From assembly GCA_021234155.1 (NCBI GenBank), contig JAJEKV010000025.1:10167017-10231016 (forward strand): a stretch of DNA of 64,000 bases, in the 5' to 3' direction. Positions 53,821 through 64,000 of this stretch are shown here, one piece after another. Position numbers and translations under genes: made by a program. Numbering within the stretch: position 1 is the stretch's first letter; the number at the start of each line of letters is the position of its first letter. The notes under the pieces are model-generated. The model saw only the letters and a program-made list of their open reading frames with translations, was not told the origin of the DNA and did not search any database. Source of the DNA: Isoetes taiwanensis. Lineage: Eukaryota > Streptophyta > Lycopodiopsida > Isoetales > Isoetaceae.

Positions 53821-56800
53821 TTAGCTAACCCTTTGACCTAGACCTTCTCTCGAAAATTCAAAATTGGGGGTGTGCCGGAGATGAATTAGGAATCCGGTGG
53901 CAAAAATCAGAATTTATTTTACAATGCATTAATTATTTAATTTATGAATGTCTTGCCACCGCCCCCCTTCTTCTTCTACTTGCCACACGGGGAGGAGGAT
54001 GGGCCCAAACTCGCTCCGGTCGGTTCCCCTTGCTCCGTATTTCTGGGCTGCAGCTTCGGGCCAGTCCCAAGTGCACAGACCAAGTCTCGGCCCCAAAACA
54101 TAAACCCTTCTAGAACCCGGGCAACCTTACCGGGTTTACGTTTTCGAGGCCCTCTCCTTGTCGATTCGGTCGGGACCTTGCGCCATGACTTGGACGTGAA
54201 GTGGGGGTGTTGGCCTTGAGCGGGGACCCTAAAATCCCCGAAGTTGCTTCCCCGAATTTCCCTCCTCCCCCAAGGCCCCGGGAACCGGCCACCGACCCCC
54301 CTCCGAATCACGATTTGGCTCGCCAATGGACTCAGAACGTCGACATTGCCCTCGGGACCAAGTTCCGCGGGCCAGAAGACCACCCGACCTCCAAGAAGCC
54401 AAAGTAGCTCACTTCCATCACACTCGTAGTCAATTGGCCTAGGATGTGGATCACGGGATCTTGTCGTGGAGGGCGTGAGTGTTTTTCTTTGCAAAACCGA
54501 CCTTGTAACTTGCTCCCTAGGGTAATTTCGCCATTCGGATGATTTGTGGTCGATTTGCCATTTCGAGCCTCCCGGTGCCCAAACGACAAAACACCGCGGT
54601 TTATACAAGGCGGAACCTCGGGGGCCCGCGATTTGACAACTTCTCCGGACCGATCTGGAATCTTTTGGGCCTTCCAAGAGGGGCCCCCTGAATGGAGGAT
54701 CCAACGGCCGGATAGGGGAACCGTGCTCGGGAGGGTGGTCATTAGCGCATCGGCCGGGAGCTGCCCAGAAGGGCTGCCTCGAGAACTTTTTGGATCCCCT
54801 CTTGGGGTCCTGGACTCTCCCCTCTTGTGAGGGATCCCCGCAAGGTCCTGGCCTCGCTTGACTTGGGGAAGGATGCCGGCTAAGGTTGCCCCGCAATCCC
54901 GGGCTGCCCCGACCGTTCTAATGCTAACCCTTTGACCTAGACCTTCTCGAAAATTTCGAAAATTGGGTTGCGTGTCTTTGGAGATGAATTAGGAATCCAG
55001 TTGGCAAAAAAATCAGAATTTATTTTCGTACAATGCATTAATTGCGAATTTATGAATGTCTTGCCACTGCAAAAGCGCCCCCCGACTTCTACTTGCCACA
55101 TCGGGAGGAGGACAGGCCCAAACTCCGCCTCCGCCAGTTCCCCTTTCTCGTATTCTCTGGCCAAGTAGGGGCTTCCGGCCAGGTCCAAGTGCAATAGACC
55201 AAGTCTCGCCCTCAAAACGCAAACCCTTCTAGAACCTGGCAACCCACAGGGTTTACGTTTTGGAGACCCTCTCCTTGTCAGATTCGGCCGGGACCTTGCA
55301 CCGTGACTTGACGTGGAGTGGGGGTGTTGAAGCCAGAGCGGGGACCCTAAAATCCCTAAGTTGCTTGCCCCAAATTTCCTCTCCCCAGGCCACGGGGAAC
55401 CAACTGGCGACCTCCCTCTCCGAATGTGATTTGGCTCACGCCAATGGACTCGAAACGTCGACATTGCCCCGGGACCAAGTTCTCGTGGGCCGAAGACCAC
55501 CCACCTCCAAAAGCCAAAGTAGCTCACTTCCATCACACTCGTAGTCAATTGGCCTAGGATGTGGATGCGGGATATTGTCGTGGAGGGCGTGAGTGTTTCT
55601 TTCTTTTGCAAAATCGACCTTGTAACTTGCTCCCTAGGGTAATTTCGTCATTCCGGACGATTTGGCAGGGTCGATTTGTTATTCCGAGCCTCCCGGTGCC
55701 CAAAGCGACAAAACACTGCGGTTTATACAAGGCCGACCTCGGGGCCCCGCTGGTTTGACAAGTTCTCGGACCGACTGGAATCTTTTGGGCCTTCAAGAGG
55801 GGCCCCTGAGCGGGAGGATCCAACGGTCGGATAGGGGAACCGGCTCGGGAGGGTGGTCATTAGCGTGCATCCCGGGGAGCCTGCCGGGAAGGGCTGCCTC
55901 GGGAACTTTTGGATCCCGCCTCTTGGGGTCAGGACTCTCCCCTCTTGTGAGGGATCCCCGCAAGGTCCTGGCCTCGTTTAACTTGGGGAAGGATGCCAGC
56001 TCGGTTTTCCCGCAACGGCTGCCCCGACCGTTCTAATGCTAACCCTTTGACCTAGACCTTCTCGAAAATTTCAAAATTGGGGCCGTAGGCCGGAGATGAA
56101 TTAGGAATCCGGTTGGCAAAAATCAGAATTTATTTTCTTACAATGCATTAATTGCGAATTTATGAATGTCTTGCCATTTGCAAAAGCCCCGACTTCTACT
56201 TGCCACATCGGAGGAGGACAGGCCCAAACTCTGCTCCGTCGGTTCCCCTTGCTCCGTATTCTCGGCAACTTTTCGGCCAGGTCCCAAGTGCAATAGACCA
56301 AGTCTCGCCGGCCCTCAAAGCAAAAAACCCTTCTAGAACACGGCAGCCCACGGGGTTTACGTTTTGGAGGCCCTCTCCTTGTCGATTCGCCGGGACCTTG
56401 CACCGTGACTTGACGTGGAGGGGGGGTGTTGAAGCCAAAGCGGACCCTAAAATCCCCCAAGTCGCTTGCCCCGCATTTCCTCCCAAGGCCACGGGGACCG
56501 AGGCGACCTCCCTCTCCGAATCGCGATTTGGCTACGCCAATGGACTCGAGCGTCGACATTGCCACGGGGACCAAGTTCTGTGGCCGGAAGACCACCCGAC
56601 CTCCAAGAAGCGCCAAAGTAGCTCACTTCCACCACACTCGTAGTCAATTGGCCTAGGATGTGGATGGGGATCTTTTGTCATGGAGGGCGGAGTGTTTCTT
56701 TCTTTTGCAAAATCGACCTTGTAAATTGCTCCCTAGGGTAATTTCGCCATTCCTGGACGATTTGGCAGTGGTCGATTTGCCATTCCGAGCCTCCCGGTGC

Positions 56801-59800
56801 AACGACAAAACACTGCGGTTTATACAAGGCAGCCTCGGGGCGCCCGTGGTTTGACAAGTTCTCCGGACCAATCTGGAATCTTTTGGGCCTTCCAAGAGGG
56901 GCCCCCGAACGGAGGATCCAACGGCCGGATAGGGGAACGGGCTCGGGAGGGTGGTCATTAAGCGTGCATCCCGGGAAGCGCCGCCGGTGAAGGGCTGCCT
57001 CGGGAACTTTTGGATCCCGCCTCTTGGGGGGTAGGACTCTCCCCTCTTGTGAGGGATCCCCGCAAGGTCCTGGCCTCGTTTGACTAGGGGAAGGATGCCG
57101 CTTCGGTTGCCCCGCAACGGGATGCCCCCGACCATTCTAATGCTAACCCTTTGACCTAGACCTTCTCAGAAAATTTCAAAATTGGGGCTGGTCGAGATGA
57201 ATTAGGAATCCAGTTGGCAAAAAATCAGAATTTATTTTCTTACAATGCATTAATTGCGAATTTATGAATGTCTTGCCATTGCAAAAGCACCCCGATTTCT
57301 ACTTGCCACATCGGGAGGAGGGAGTCCCAAACTCCCTCCGTGGGTTCTCCTTGCTCGATATTCGACCAGTTGCCGCTGTGTCCAGGTCCCAAGTGCAGCA
57401 GAACAAGTCTCGCCCTCAAAACGCAAACCCTTCTAGAACTCGCAACCCACGGGGTTTACGTTTTGGAGGCCCTCTCCTTGTCGGTCTGGTAGGGATCTGC
57501 CGCGTGACTTGGCGTGGAGTGGGGGTGTTGGCCGCCAAAACACCGGACCCTAAAATCCCCCCCCCAACGCGCTTGCCATTTCCTCTCCCCAAGGCCCCTG
57601 GGACGGACGGGTGACCTCCCTCTCCCGAATCGCGATTTGGCTCGCCAATGGACTTAACGCCGACATTGCCTTGGGGACCAAGTTCCGCGGGCGGAAGACC
57701 ACCCGACCTCCAAGAAGCCAAAGTAGCTCACTTCCACCACACTCGTAGTCAATTGGCCTAGGATGTGGATGCTGGATACCGCCGTGGAGGGCGTGAGTGT
57801 TTCTTTTTTTTGCAAAACCGACCTTGTAACTTGCTCCCTAGGGTAATTTTGCCATTTGGGACGATTTGGCGGGTGGTCGATTTGCCATTCCGAGCCTCCC
57901 GGTGCCGAACGATAAAACACTGCGGTTTCTACAAGGCCGACCTCGGGGCCAAGTAGTTTGACAACAAGTTCTCCGGACCGATCTGGAATCTTTTGGGCCT
58001 TCCGAAAAGGGGCCCTGAGCGGAGGATCCAGCGGTCGGATAGGGAAGGGGCCGGGAGGGTGGTCATTAGCGTCGCGCCCAGGGGAGCTGCCAGGAAGGGC
58101 TGCCTCGGAAACTTTTGGATCCCGCCTCTTGGGGTGGGACTCTCCCCTCTTGTGAGGGATCCCGCAAGGTCCTGGCCTCGTTTGACTAGGGGAAGGGTGC
58201 CAGCTCGGTTGCCCCGCAGAACGGGATGCCCCCACCATTCTAATGCTAACCCTTTAACCTACACCTTCTCGAAAATTTCAAAAATTGGGCCGTGTGTCTG
58301 GAGATGAATTAGGAACTAGTTGGCAAAAAATCAGAATTTATTTTCGTACAATGCATTAATTGGCGAATTTATGAATGTCTTGCCATCGCAAAAGCACCCC
58401 CGATTTCTACTTGCCACATCGGGAGAAGGACAGCCCAAACTCCGCCTCCATCAGTTCTCCTTACTCGTGTATTCTCGGCTGCGGCTTCTGGCCAGGTCCC
58501 AGTGCAATGAGACAAGTCTCGCCCAAAACATAAACCCTTCTAGAACTCGGCAACCCTGGGTTTACGTTTTGGAGGCCCTCTCCTGTCGATACTGGTAGGG
58601 ACCTTCCTGCGCCGTGACGTGGACGATGGAGTGGGGGTGTTGACGCCAGAGCGGGGACCCTAAAATCCCCCGGAAGTCGCTTGCCCCCGAATTTTCTCTC
58701 CCCAAGGCCATGGGGACGGACGGGTGACCTCCCCTCGAGGAATCGCGATTTGGCTCGCCAATGGACTCGAAACGTCGACATTGCCTTGGGGACCAAGTTC
58801 CGTGGCAGAAAACCACCCGACCTCCAAGAAGCGCCAAAGTAGCTCACTTCCATCACTTTCGTAGTCAATTGGCCTAGGATACTGTCGTGGAGGGCGTGAA
58901 TGTTTCTTTCTTTTGCAAACCGACCTTGTAACTTGCTCCCTAGGGTAATTTTGCCATTTGGACGATTTGGCAGGGTCGATTTGCCATTTGAGCCTCCCCG
59001 GTGCGAACGACAAAACATCTTGCCGGTTTATACAAGGTGAGCCTCCGGGGCCCAGCGGGTTTGACAAGTTCTCCGGACCGATCCGGAATCTTTGGGCCTT
59101 CCGAAGAGGGGCACCTGAACGGAGGATCCAGCGGCCGGATAGGGGAACCGGCTCCGGGAGGGTGGTCATTTATGCAGCGACCCGGGAGCCGCCGGGAAGG
59201 GCTGCCTCGGGAACTTTTTGGATCCCGCCTCTTGGGGTCCGGACTCTCCCTCTTGTGAGGGATCCCGCAGGTCCGGCCTCGTTTGACTTGGGAAGGGTGC
59301 CCATACCGGTTGCCCGCAACCGGGCTGCCCCGACCGTTCTAATGCTAACCCTTTGACCTAGACCTTCTCCAAAATTTCAAAAAATTGGGTAGGTCTTTGG
59401 ATATGAATTAGGAATCCAGTTGGCAAAAAATCAGAATTTATTTTCGTACAATGCATTAATTGCGAATTTATGAATGTCTTGCCACTGCAAAAGCGCCCCC
59501 CGACTTCTACTTGCCACATCGGGAGGAGGACAGGCCCAAACTCCGCTCCATCAGTTCCCCTTACTCTGTATTCTCTACGCATTTTGGGCCAGGTCCCAAG
59601 TGTAATGAGACCAAGTCTCGCCCTCAAAACGCAAACCCTTCTAGAACACGGCAACCCACGGGGTTTTACATTTTGGAGGCCCTCTCCTTGTAAGATTCGG
59701 CCGGGACCTTGCGCCGTGACTTGACGTGGAGTGGGGGTGTTGAAGCCAGAGCGGGGACCCTAAAATCCCCCCGGAAGCTGCTTGCCCTGAATTTCCTCTC

Positions 59801-62800
59801 CCCAAGGCCTTGGGGGCCGGACCGGCGACCTCCCTCTCCGGAATCGCGATTTGGCTCGCCGCCAATGGACTCTAACGCCGACATTGCCACGGGGACCAAG
59901 TTCCGCGGGCCAGAAAACCACCCGACCTCCAAGAAGCGCCAAAGTAGCTCACTTCCATCACACCTCGTAGTCAATTGGCCTAGGATATCCTTTGTCGTGG
60001 AGGGCGTGAGTGTTTCTTTTCTTTGCAAAACCGAGCCTTGTAACTTGCTCCCTAGGGTAATTTTCGCCATTTCGGACGATTTGGCGTGGTCGATTTGCCA
60101 TTTCGAGCCTCCCGTGTCTCAACGACAAAACAACTGCGGTTTATACAAGGCCGACCTCGGGGCCAAGCGGTTTTGACAAGTTCTCCGGACCGATCTGGAA
60201 TCTTTTGGGCCTTCCCGAAGAGGGGCACTGAACGGAGGATCCAAATCGGTCGGATAGGGGGAAGGGCTCCGGGAGGGTGGTCATTTTGCGTGACCCGGGG
60301 AGCTGCCGTGAAGGGCTGCCTCGGGAACTTTTTGGATCCGCCTCTTGGGGTCCGGACTCTCCCCTCTTGTGAGGGGATCCCCGCAAGGTCCCGGCCTCGT
60401 TTGACTTGGGAAGGGTGCCAGCTCGGTTGCCCGCAAGAACGGCTGCCCCGACCGCCGTTCTAATGCTAACCCTTTGACCTAGACCTTCTCCGAAAATTTC
60501 AAAAATTGGGCTGTGTGCTGGATATGAATTAGGAATCCAGTTGGCAAAAAATCAGAATTTATTTTCGTACAATGCATTAATTGCGAATTTATGAATGTCT
60601 TGCCACTGCAAAAGCGCCCCCCGACTTCTACTTGCCACATCGGGAGGAGGACAGGCACAAACTCCGCTCCATCAGTTCCCCTTAGTCTCTGTATTCTCGG
60701 CTGCAGCTTCTGGGCCAGGTCCCAAGTGCAACAGACCAAGTCTCGGCCCTCAAAACGCAAACCCTTCTAGAACCTGGCAACCCACAGGGTTTACGTTTTG
60801 GAGGCCCTCTCCTTGTAAGATTCGGCCGGGACCTTGCGCCGTGACTTGACGTGGAGTGGGGTGTTGAAGCGAGGCGGGGACCCTAAAATCCCAGGGAAGT
60901 CGCTTGTCTCCGATTTCCTCTCCCAAGGCCTCGGGGACCCGAGGCGACCTCCCTCCTCGGGAATCGCTGATTTGGCTCTGCCAATGGACTTTAACGTCGA
61001 CATTGCCGGGGGACCAAGTTCCGTGGCCAGAAAAACCACCCGACCTCCAAGAAGCGCCAAAGTAGCTCACTTCCATCACACTCGTAGTCAATTGGCCTAG
61101 GATACTTGTCGGAGGGCGTGGAGTGTTTCTTTCTTTTGCAAAACCGACCTTGTAACTTGCTCCCTAGGGTAATTTCGCCATTGGGGGACGATTTGGTGGT
61201 CGATTTGCCATTTCGAGCCTCCCCGTGCGAACGACAAAATGGCTCTTGGTTTATACAAGGTAGACCTCGGGCGCCCAGCGGTTTGACAAGTTCTCGGGAC
61301 CGATCCGGAATCTTTTGGGCCTTCAAGAGGGGCACCTGAGCGGAGGATCCAGCGGTCGGATAGGGGAACCGGGCTCGGGGAGGGTGGTCATTCATTTCGC
61401 GTGCGGCCGGGGGAAGCGGCCGGGGAAGGGCTGCCTCGGGAACTTTTTGGATCCCGCCTCTTGGGGGGGACTCTCCCCTCTTGTGAGGGATCCCCGCAAG
61501 GTCCCGCCTCGTTTGACTTGGGAAGGGTGCCCATTTCGGTTATACACCAGCGGGCTGCCCTTAGACCGTTCTAATGCTAACCCTTTGACCTAGACCTTCT
61601 CCAAAAATTTCAAAAAATTGGGCTGTGTCTTTGGATATGAATTAGGAATCCGGTTGGCAAAAAATCAGAATTTATTTTCGTGACAATGCATTAATTGCGA
61701 ATTTATGAATGTCTTGCCAAAAGCGCCCCCCGACTTCTACTTGCCACATCGGGAGGAGGACGAGGCACAAACTCCGGCTCCATCAGTTCCCCTTAGCCTC
61801 CGTATAATTCGGCTGCGGCACGGGCAGTCCCAAGTGACAAGTTCTCCAGACCAAGTCTCGGCCCTCAAAAGCGCAAACCCTTCTAGAACACGGCAGCCCA
61901 CGGGGTTTACGTTTTGGAGGCCCTCTCCTTGTCGGTCGGTAGGGGACCTTGCTGCGCCGTGACTTGGCGTGGAGAGGGGGGGTGTTGAAGCTTGGCGGGG
62001 ACCCTAAAATCCCCCGAAGCTGCCTTGCCCTCTGGGAATTTCTCTCCCCGGGCCACGGGGGGTCCCAGGCGACCTCCCCTCTCCGGAATCGCGATTTGGC
62101 TCGCCAATGGACTGAACGTCGACATTGCCACGGGGACCAAGTTCCGGGGCGATGGAAAACCACCCGGGACCTCTAAGAAGCGCCAAAGTAGCTCACTTCC
62201 ATCACACTTTCGTAGTCAATTGGCCTAGGATGTGGATGATACCGCCGTGGGCGCGTGAGTGTTTCTTTCTTTTGCAAAACCGACCTTGTAACTTGCTCCC
62301 TAGGGTAATTTCGCCATTTCGGACGATTTGGCAGGGTCGATTTGCCATTCGAGCCTCCCCGGCCCGAATGACAAAACACTGCGGTTTATACAAGGCCGAC
62401 CTCGGGGCGCCATGGTTTGACAAGTTCTCGGGACCGACGGAATCTTTTGGGCCTTCGGAAGAGGGGCCCCTGAACGGAGGATCCAACGGCCGGATAGGGG
62501 AACCGGGCTCCGAGGGTGGTCATTTGCGTGCAGCGGTAGGGGAGCCGCCGGGAAGGGCTGCCACGGGAACTTTTTTTGGATCCCGCCTCTTGGGTCCAGG
62601 ACTCTCCCCTCTTGTGAGGGATCCTGCAAAAACCGGCCTCGTTTGACTTGGGAAGGGTGCCACCTCGGTTGCCGCAGCGGGCTGCCCCGACCGCTTCTAA
62701 TGCTAACCCTTTGACCTAGACCTTCTCCAGAAAATTTCAAAAATTGGGTCGTGTCCGGATATGAATTAGGAATCCGGTTGGCAAAAATCGAATTTATTTT

Positions 62801-62869
62801 CGTACAATGCATTAATTGCGTAATTTATGAATGTCTTGCCACTGCAAAAGCGCCCCGACTTCTACTTTG

Positions 62870-63545
62870 CCACAACCCGCTCCCCGATTCATTGCTCGGG
62901 GACCAAGTTCGTGGAGTTGAAAACCACGGGGACCTCTAAAGAAGCGCCAAAGTAGCTCACTTCCATCACACTCGTGAGTCATTTGGCTTAGGATGTGGAT
63001 CGGGGACGGGATCGTGGCGCCGTGGAGGGCGGAGTGTTTCTTTCTTTGCAAACCGACCTTGTAACTTGCTCCCTAGTGGAGGGGTAATTTCACCATTCTA
63101 GGTAACGATTTCGGCGATTTGGTGGTCGATTTGCCATTCCGAGCCTTCTTTTGGGGTGCGAACGACAAAACACTCATGGGTTTATACAAGGTCGACCTCG
63201 GGGCGCCCCGCGGTTTTGACAAGTTCTCCGGGACCGATCACGGAATCTTTTGGGCCTTCCCCAAGAGGGGCCCCGAACGAGGATCCAACGGCCGGATAGG
63301 GGAACCAGCTCGGGAGGGTGGTCATTAGCATGCACTTTTTGGATCGTGCCTCGGGAGCTTGCCGTAATTTCACCATTCAGAAGGGGCCTCGTTTGCTTGG
63401 GGAACTTTTTGATCCCTCTTGGGGTCCGGACTCTCCCCTTGTGAGGGATCCCACAAGGTCCCGGGCCTTGTTTGACTTTGGGAAGGGTGCAATGCATTCG
63501 GGGCTTGTTCTCCGCAACGGGGCTGCCCCGACCGTTCTAATGCTA
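62870..63545. repeat. internally deleted array unit
   Basis: Here the sequence passes from CTTGCCACA directly to GGGGACCAAGTTCGTGG, so the roughly 300-bp sub-block between these landmarks is missing. This explains the 840-bp spacing. The deleted block is the one triplicated at 52713, so it behaves as a discrete module. Confidence 0.7.
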
Positions 63546-64000
63546 ACCCTTTGACCTAGACCTTCTCCTCAAAATTTCAAAATTGGGTCAGGCCGGAGAT
63601 GAATTAGGAATCCGGATGGCAAAAAAATCAGAATTTATTTTCGCACAATGCATTAATTACGAATTTATGAATGTCTTAACTAATGCAAAGCACCCCCGAC
63701 TTCTAATTGCCACATCGGGAGGAGGATTGTGCCCAAACTCCCGTTCACCAGTTCCCCTTGTTCAGATTCTCGGCCGCGGCTTCGGCCAGGTCCTGTCCCA
63801 AGTGCAACAGACCAAGTCTCGGCCCCCAAAGCGCCAAACCCTTCTAGAACCACGGCAGCCTGCGGGGTTTCACGTTTGAGGCCCTCTCTTGTCGGTCGGT
63901 AGGGAGCTTGCGCCGCGGTGACTTGACGTGGAGTGGGGGTGTTGACTTGAGGCGGAGACCTAAAAATCCCGGGCTGCTTGCCCGAATTTCCCCTCCCCAA

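Larger units (their letters stand above)
52185..64000. repeat. satellite-like tandem array, about 1.1-kb unit, more than 10 units, continuing past the window
   Basis: The landmark AACCCTTTGACCTAGACC (one-base variant at 58248) recurs at 52443, 53827, 54926, 56041, 57145, 58248, 59347, 60468, 61579, 62705 and 63545. Spacing is 1.10-1.13 kb except the first (1384) and the last (840). Other landmarks keep their order in each unit: GCATTAATTGCGAATTTATG, CAAACCCTTCTAGAAC, AGCTCACTTCCATCACACTC, TTGTAACTTGCTCCCTAGGG, CTCTTGTGAGGGATCC. Copies differ mostly by 1-10-base indels, so reading frames shift from unit to unit and no protein is conserved. The many short frames in both strands are by-products of high GC. 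It is non-coding satellite or amplified transposon sequence. Confidence 0.9.

Noticed and set aside
52185-64000. Dozens of 60-300-codon frames on both strands of the GC-rich array
   Set aside because: The frames shift from unit to unit because of indels, so no protein sequence is conserved along the array. Openness follows from high GC and few AT-rich stop codons.
52185-64000. The array as ribosomal DNA or its spacer
   Set aside because: I see no 18S, 5.8S, 25S or 5S sequence in any unit. A spacer cannot be excluded beyond the window, but nothing supports it.

Overview
This is a nuclear window from a plant with a large, repeat-rich genome. Coding-type sequence is interrupted by spliceosomal introns, plant retroelements are nested in one another, and there is one intact PLS-class pentatricopeptide repeat (PPR) gene. 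The PPR repeat wording (GYAQHGE, LALECF, VVSWNA) resembles the expanded PPR families of ferns and other seed-free vascular plants, so a fern is my best guess. That is an inference from style, not proof.

Layout. 1-11.7 kb holds no confident gene: an LTR end with its primer-binding site (2.8-3.1 kb), poly-T retroposon tails, a dispersed repeat with constant terminal direct repeats (4.9-6.1 kb), a duplicated exon-like block (7.86-9.2 kb) and a 73-nt palindrome (10.17 kb). 11.77-16.7 kb is a decayed argininosuccinate lyase gene on the minus strand. One of its introns holds a 4.0-kb segment with inverted-repeat ends that carries pieces of at least three unrelated genes (BiP/Hsp70, GDSL esterase, TPR protein), all on the plus strand. 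18.2-21.1 kb is a decayed minus-strand gene whose N-terminal part resembles a ParB/sulfiredoxin-type domain, followed by an antisense tRNA-derived SINE. 21.4-27.4 kb is a four-level transposon nest: a Ty1/copia element (+) is split by a second copia element (-), which is itself split by a LINE fragment and by a non-autonomous hAT element, with target duplications visible for the last two. 27.5-30.1 kb is a non-autonomous element with 13-bp inverted ends flanked by TTAA (piggyBac-like).

34.1-37.3 kb is the intact 1069-codon PPR gene, the only convincingly functional protein gene here; its product is expected to act on organellar RNA. 38.4-39.5 kb contains a CCCH-zinc-finger gene fragment next to a GC-rich foldback. 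40-45 kb is pyrimidine-rich degenerate repeat ending in another copy of the 5-kb repeat family. 46.75-47.96 kb is a LINE 3' end. 48.9-52.1 kb is a compositionally bizarre stretch: an ACGT-core cluster, an AT tandem repeat, a possible spliced minus-strand gene, a 100-bp tandem repeat and a 0.7-kb polypurine tract. 52.2 kb to the right edge is an array of about 1.1-kb tandem units.

Almost nothing here works as a pathway. The window is mainly a record of gene decay, gene-fragment capture and transposon nesting around one PPR gene. I saw no rRNA, no CRISPR, and no tRNA other than the SINE head.
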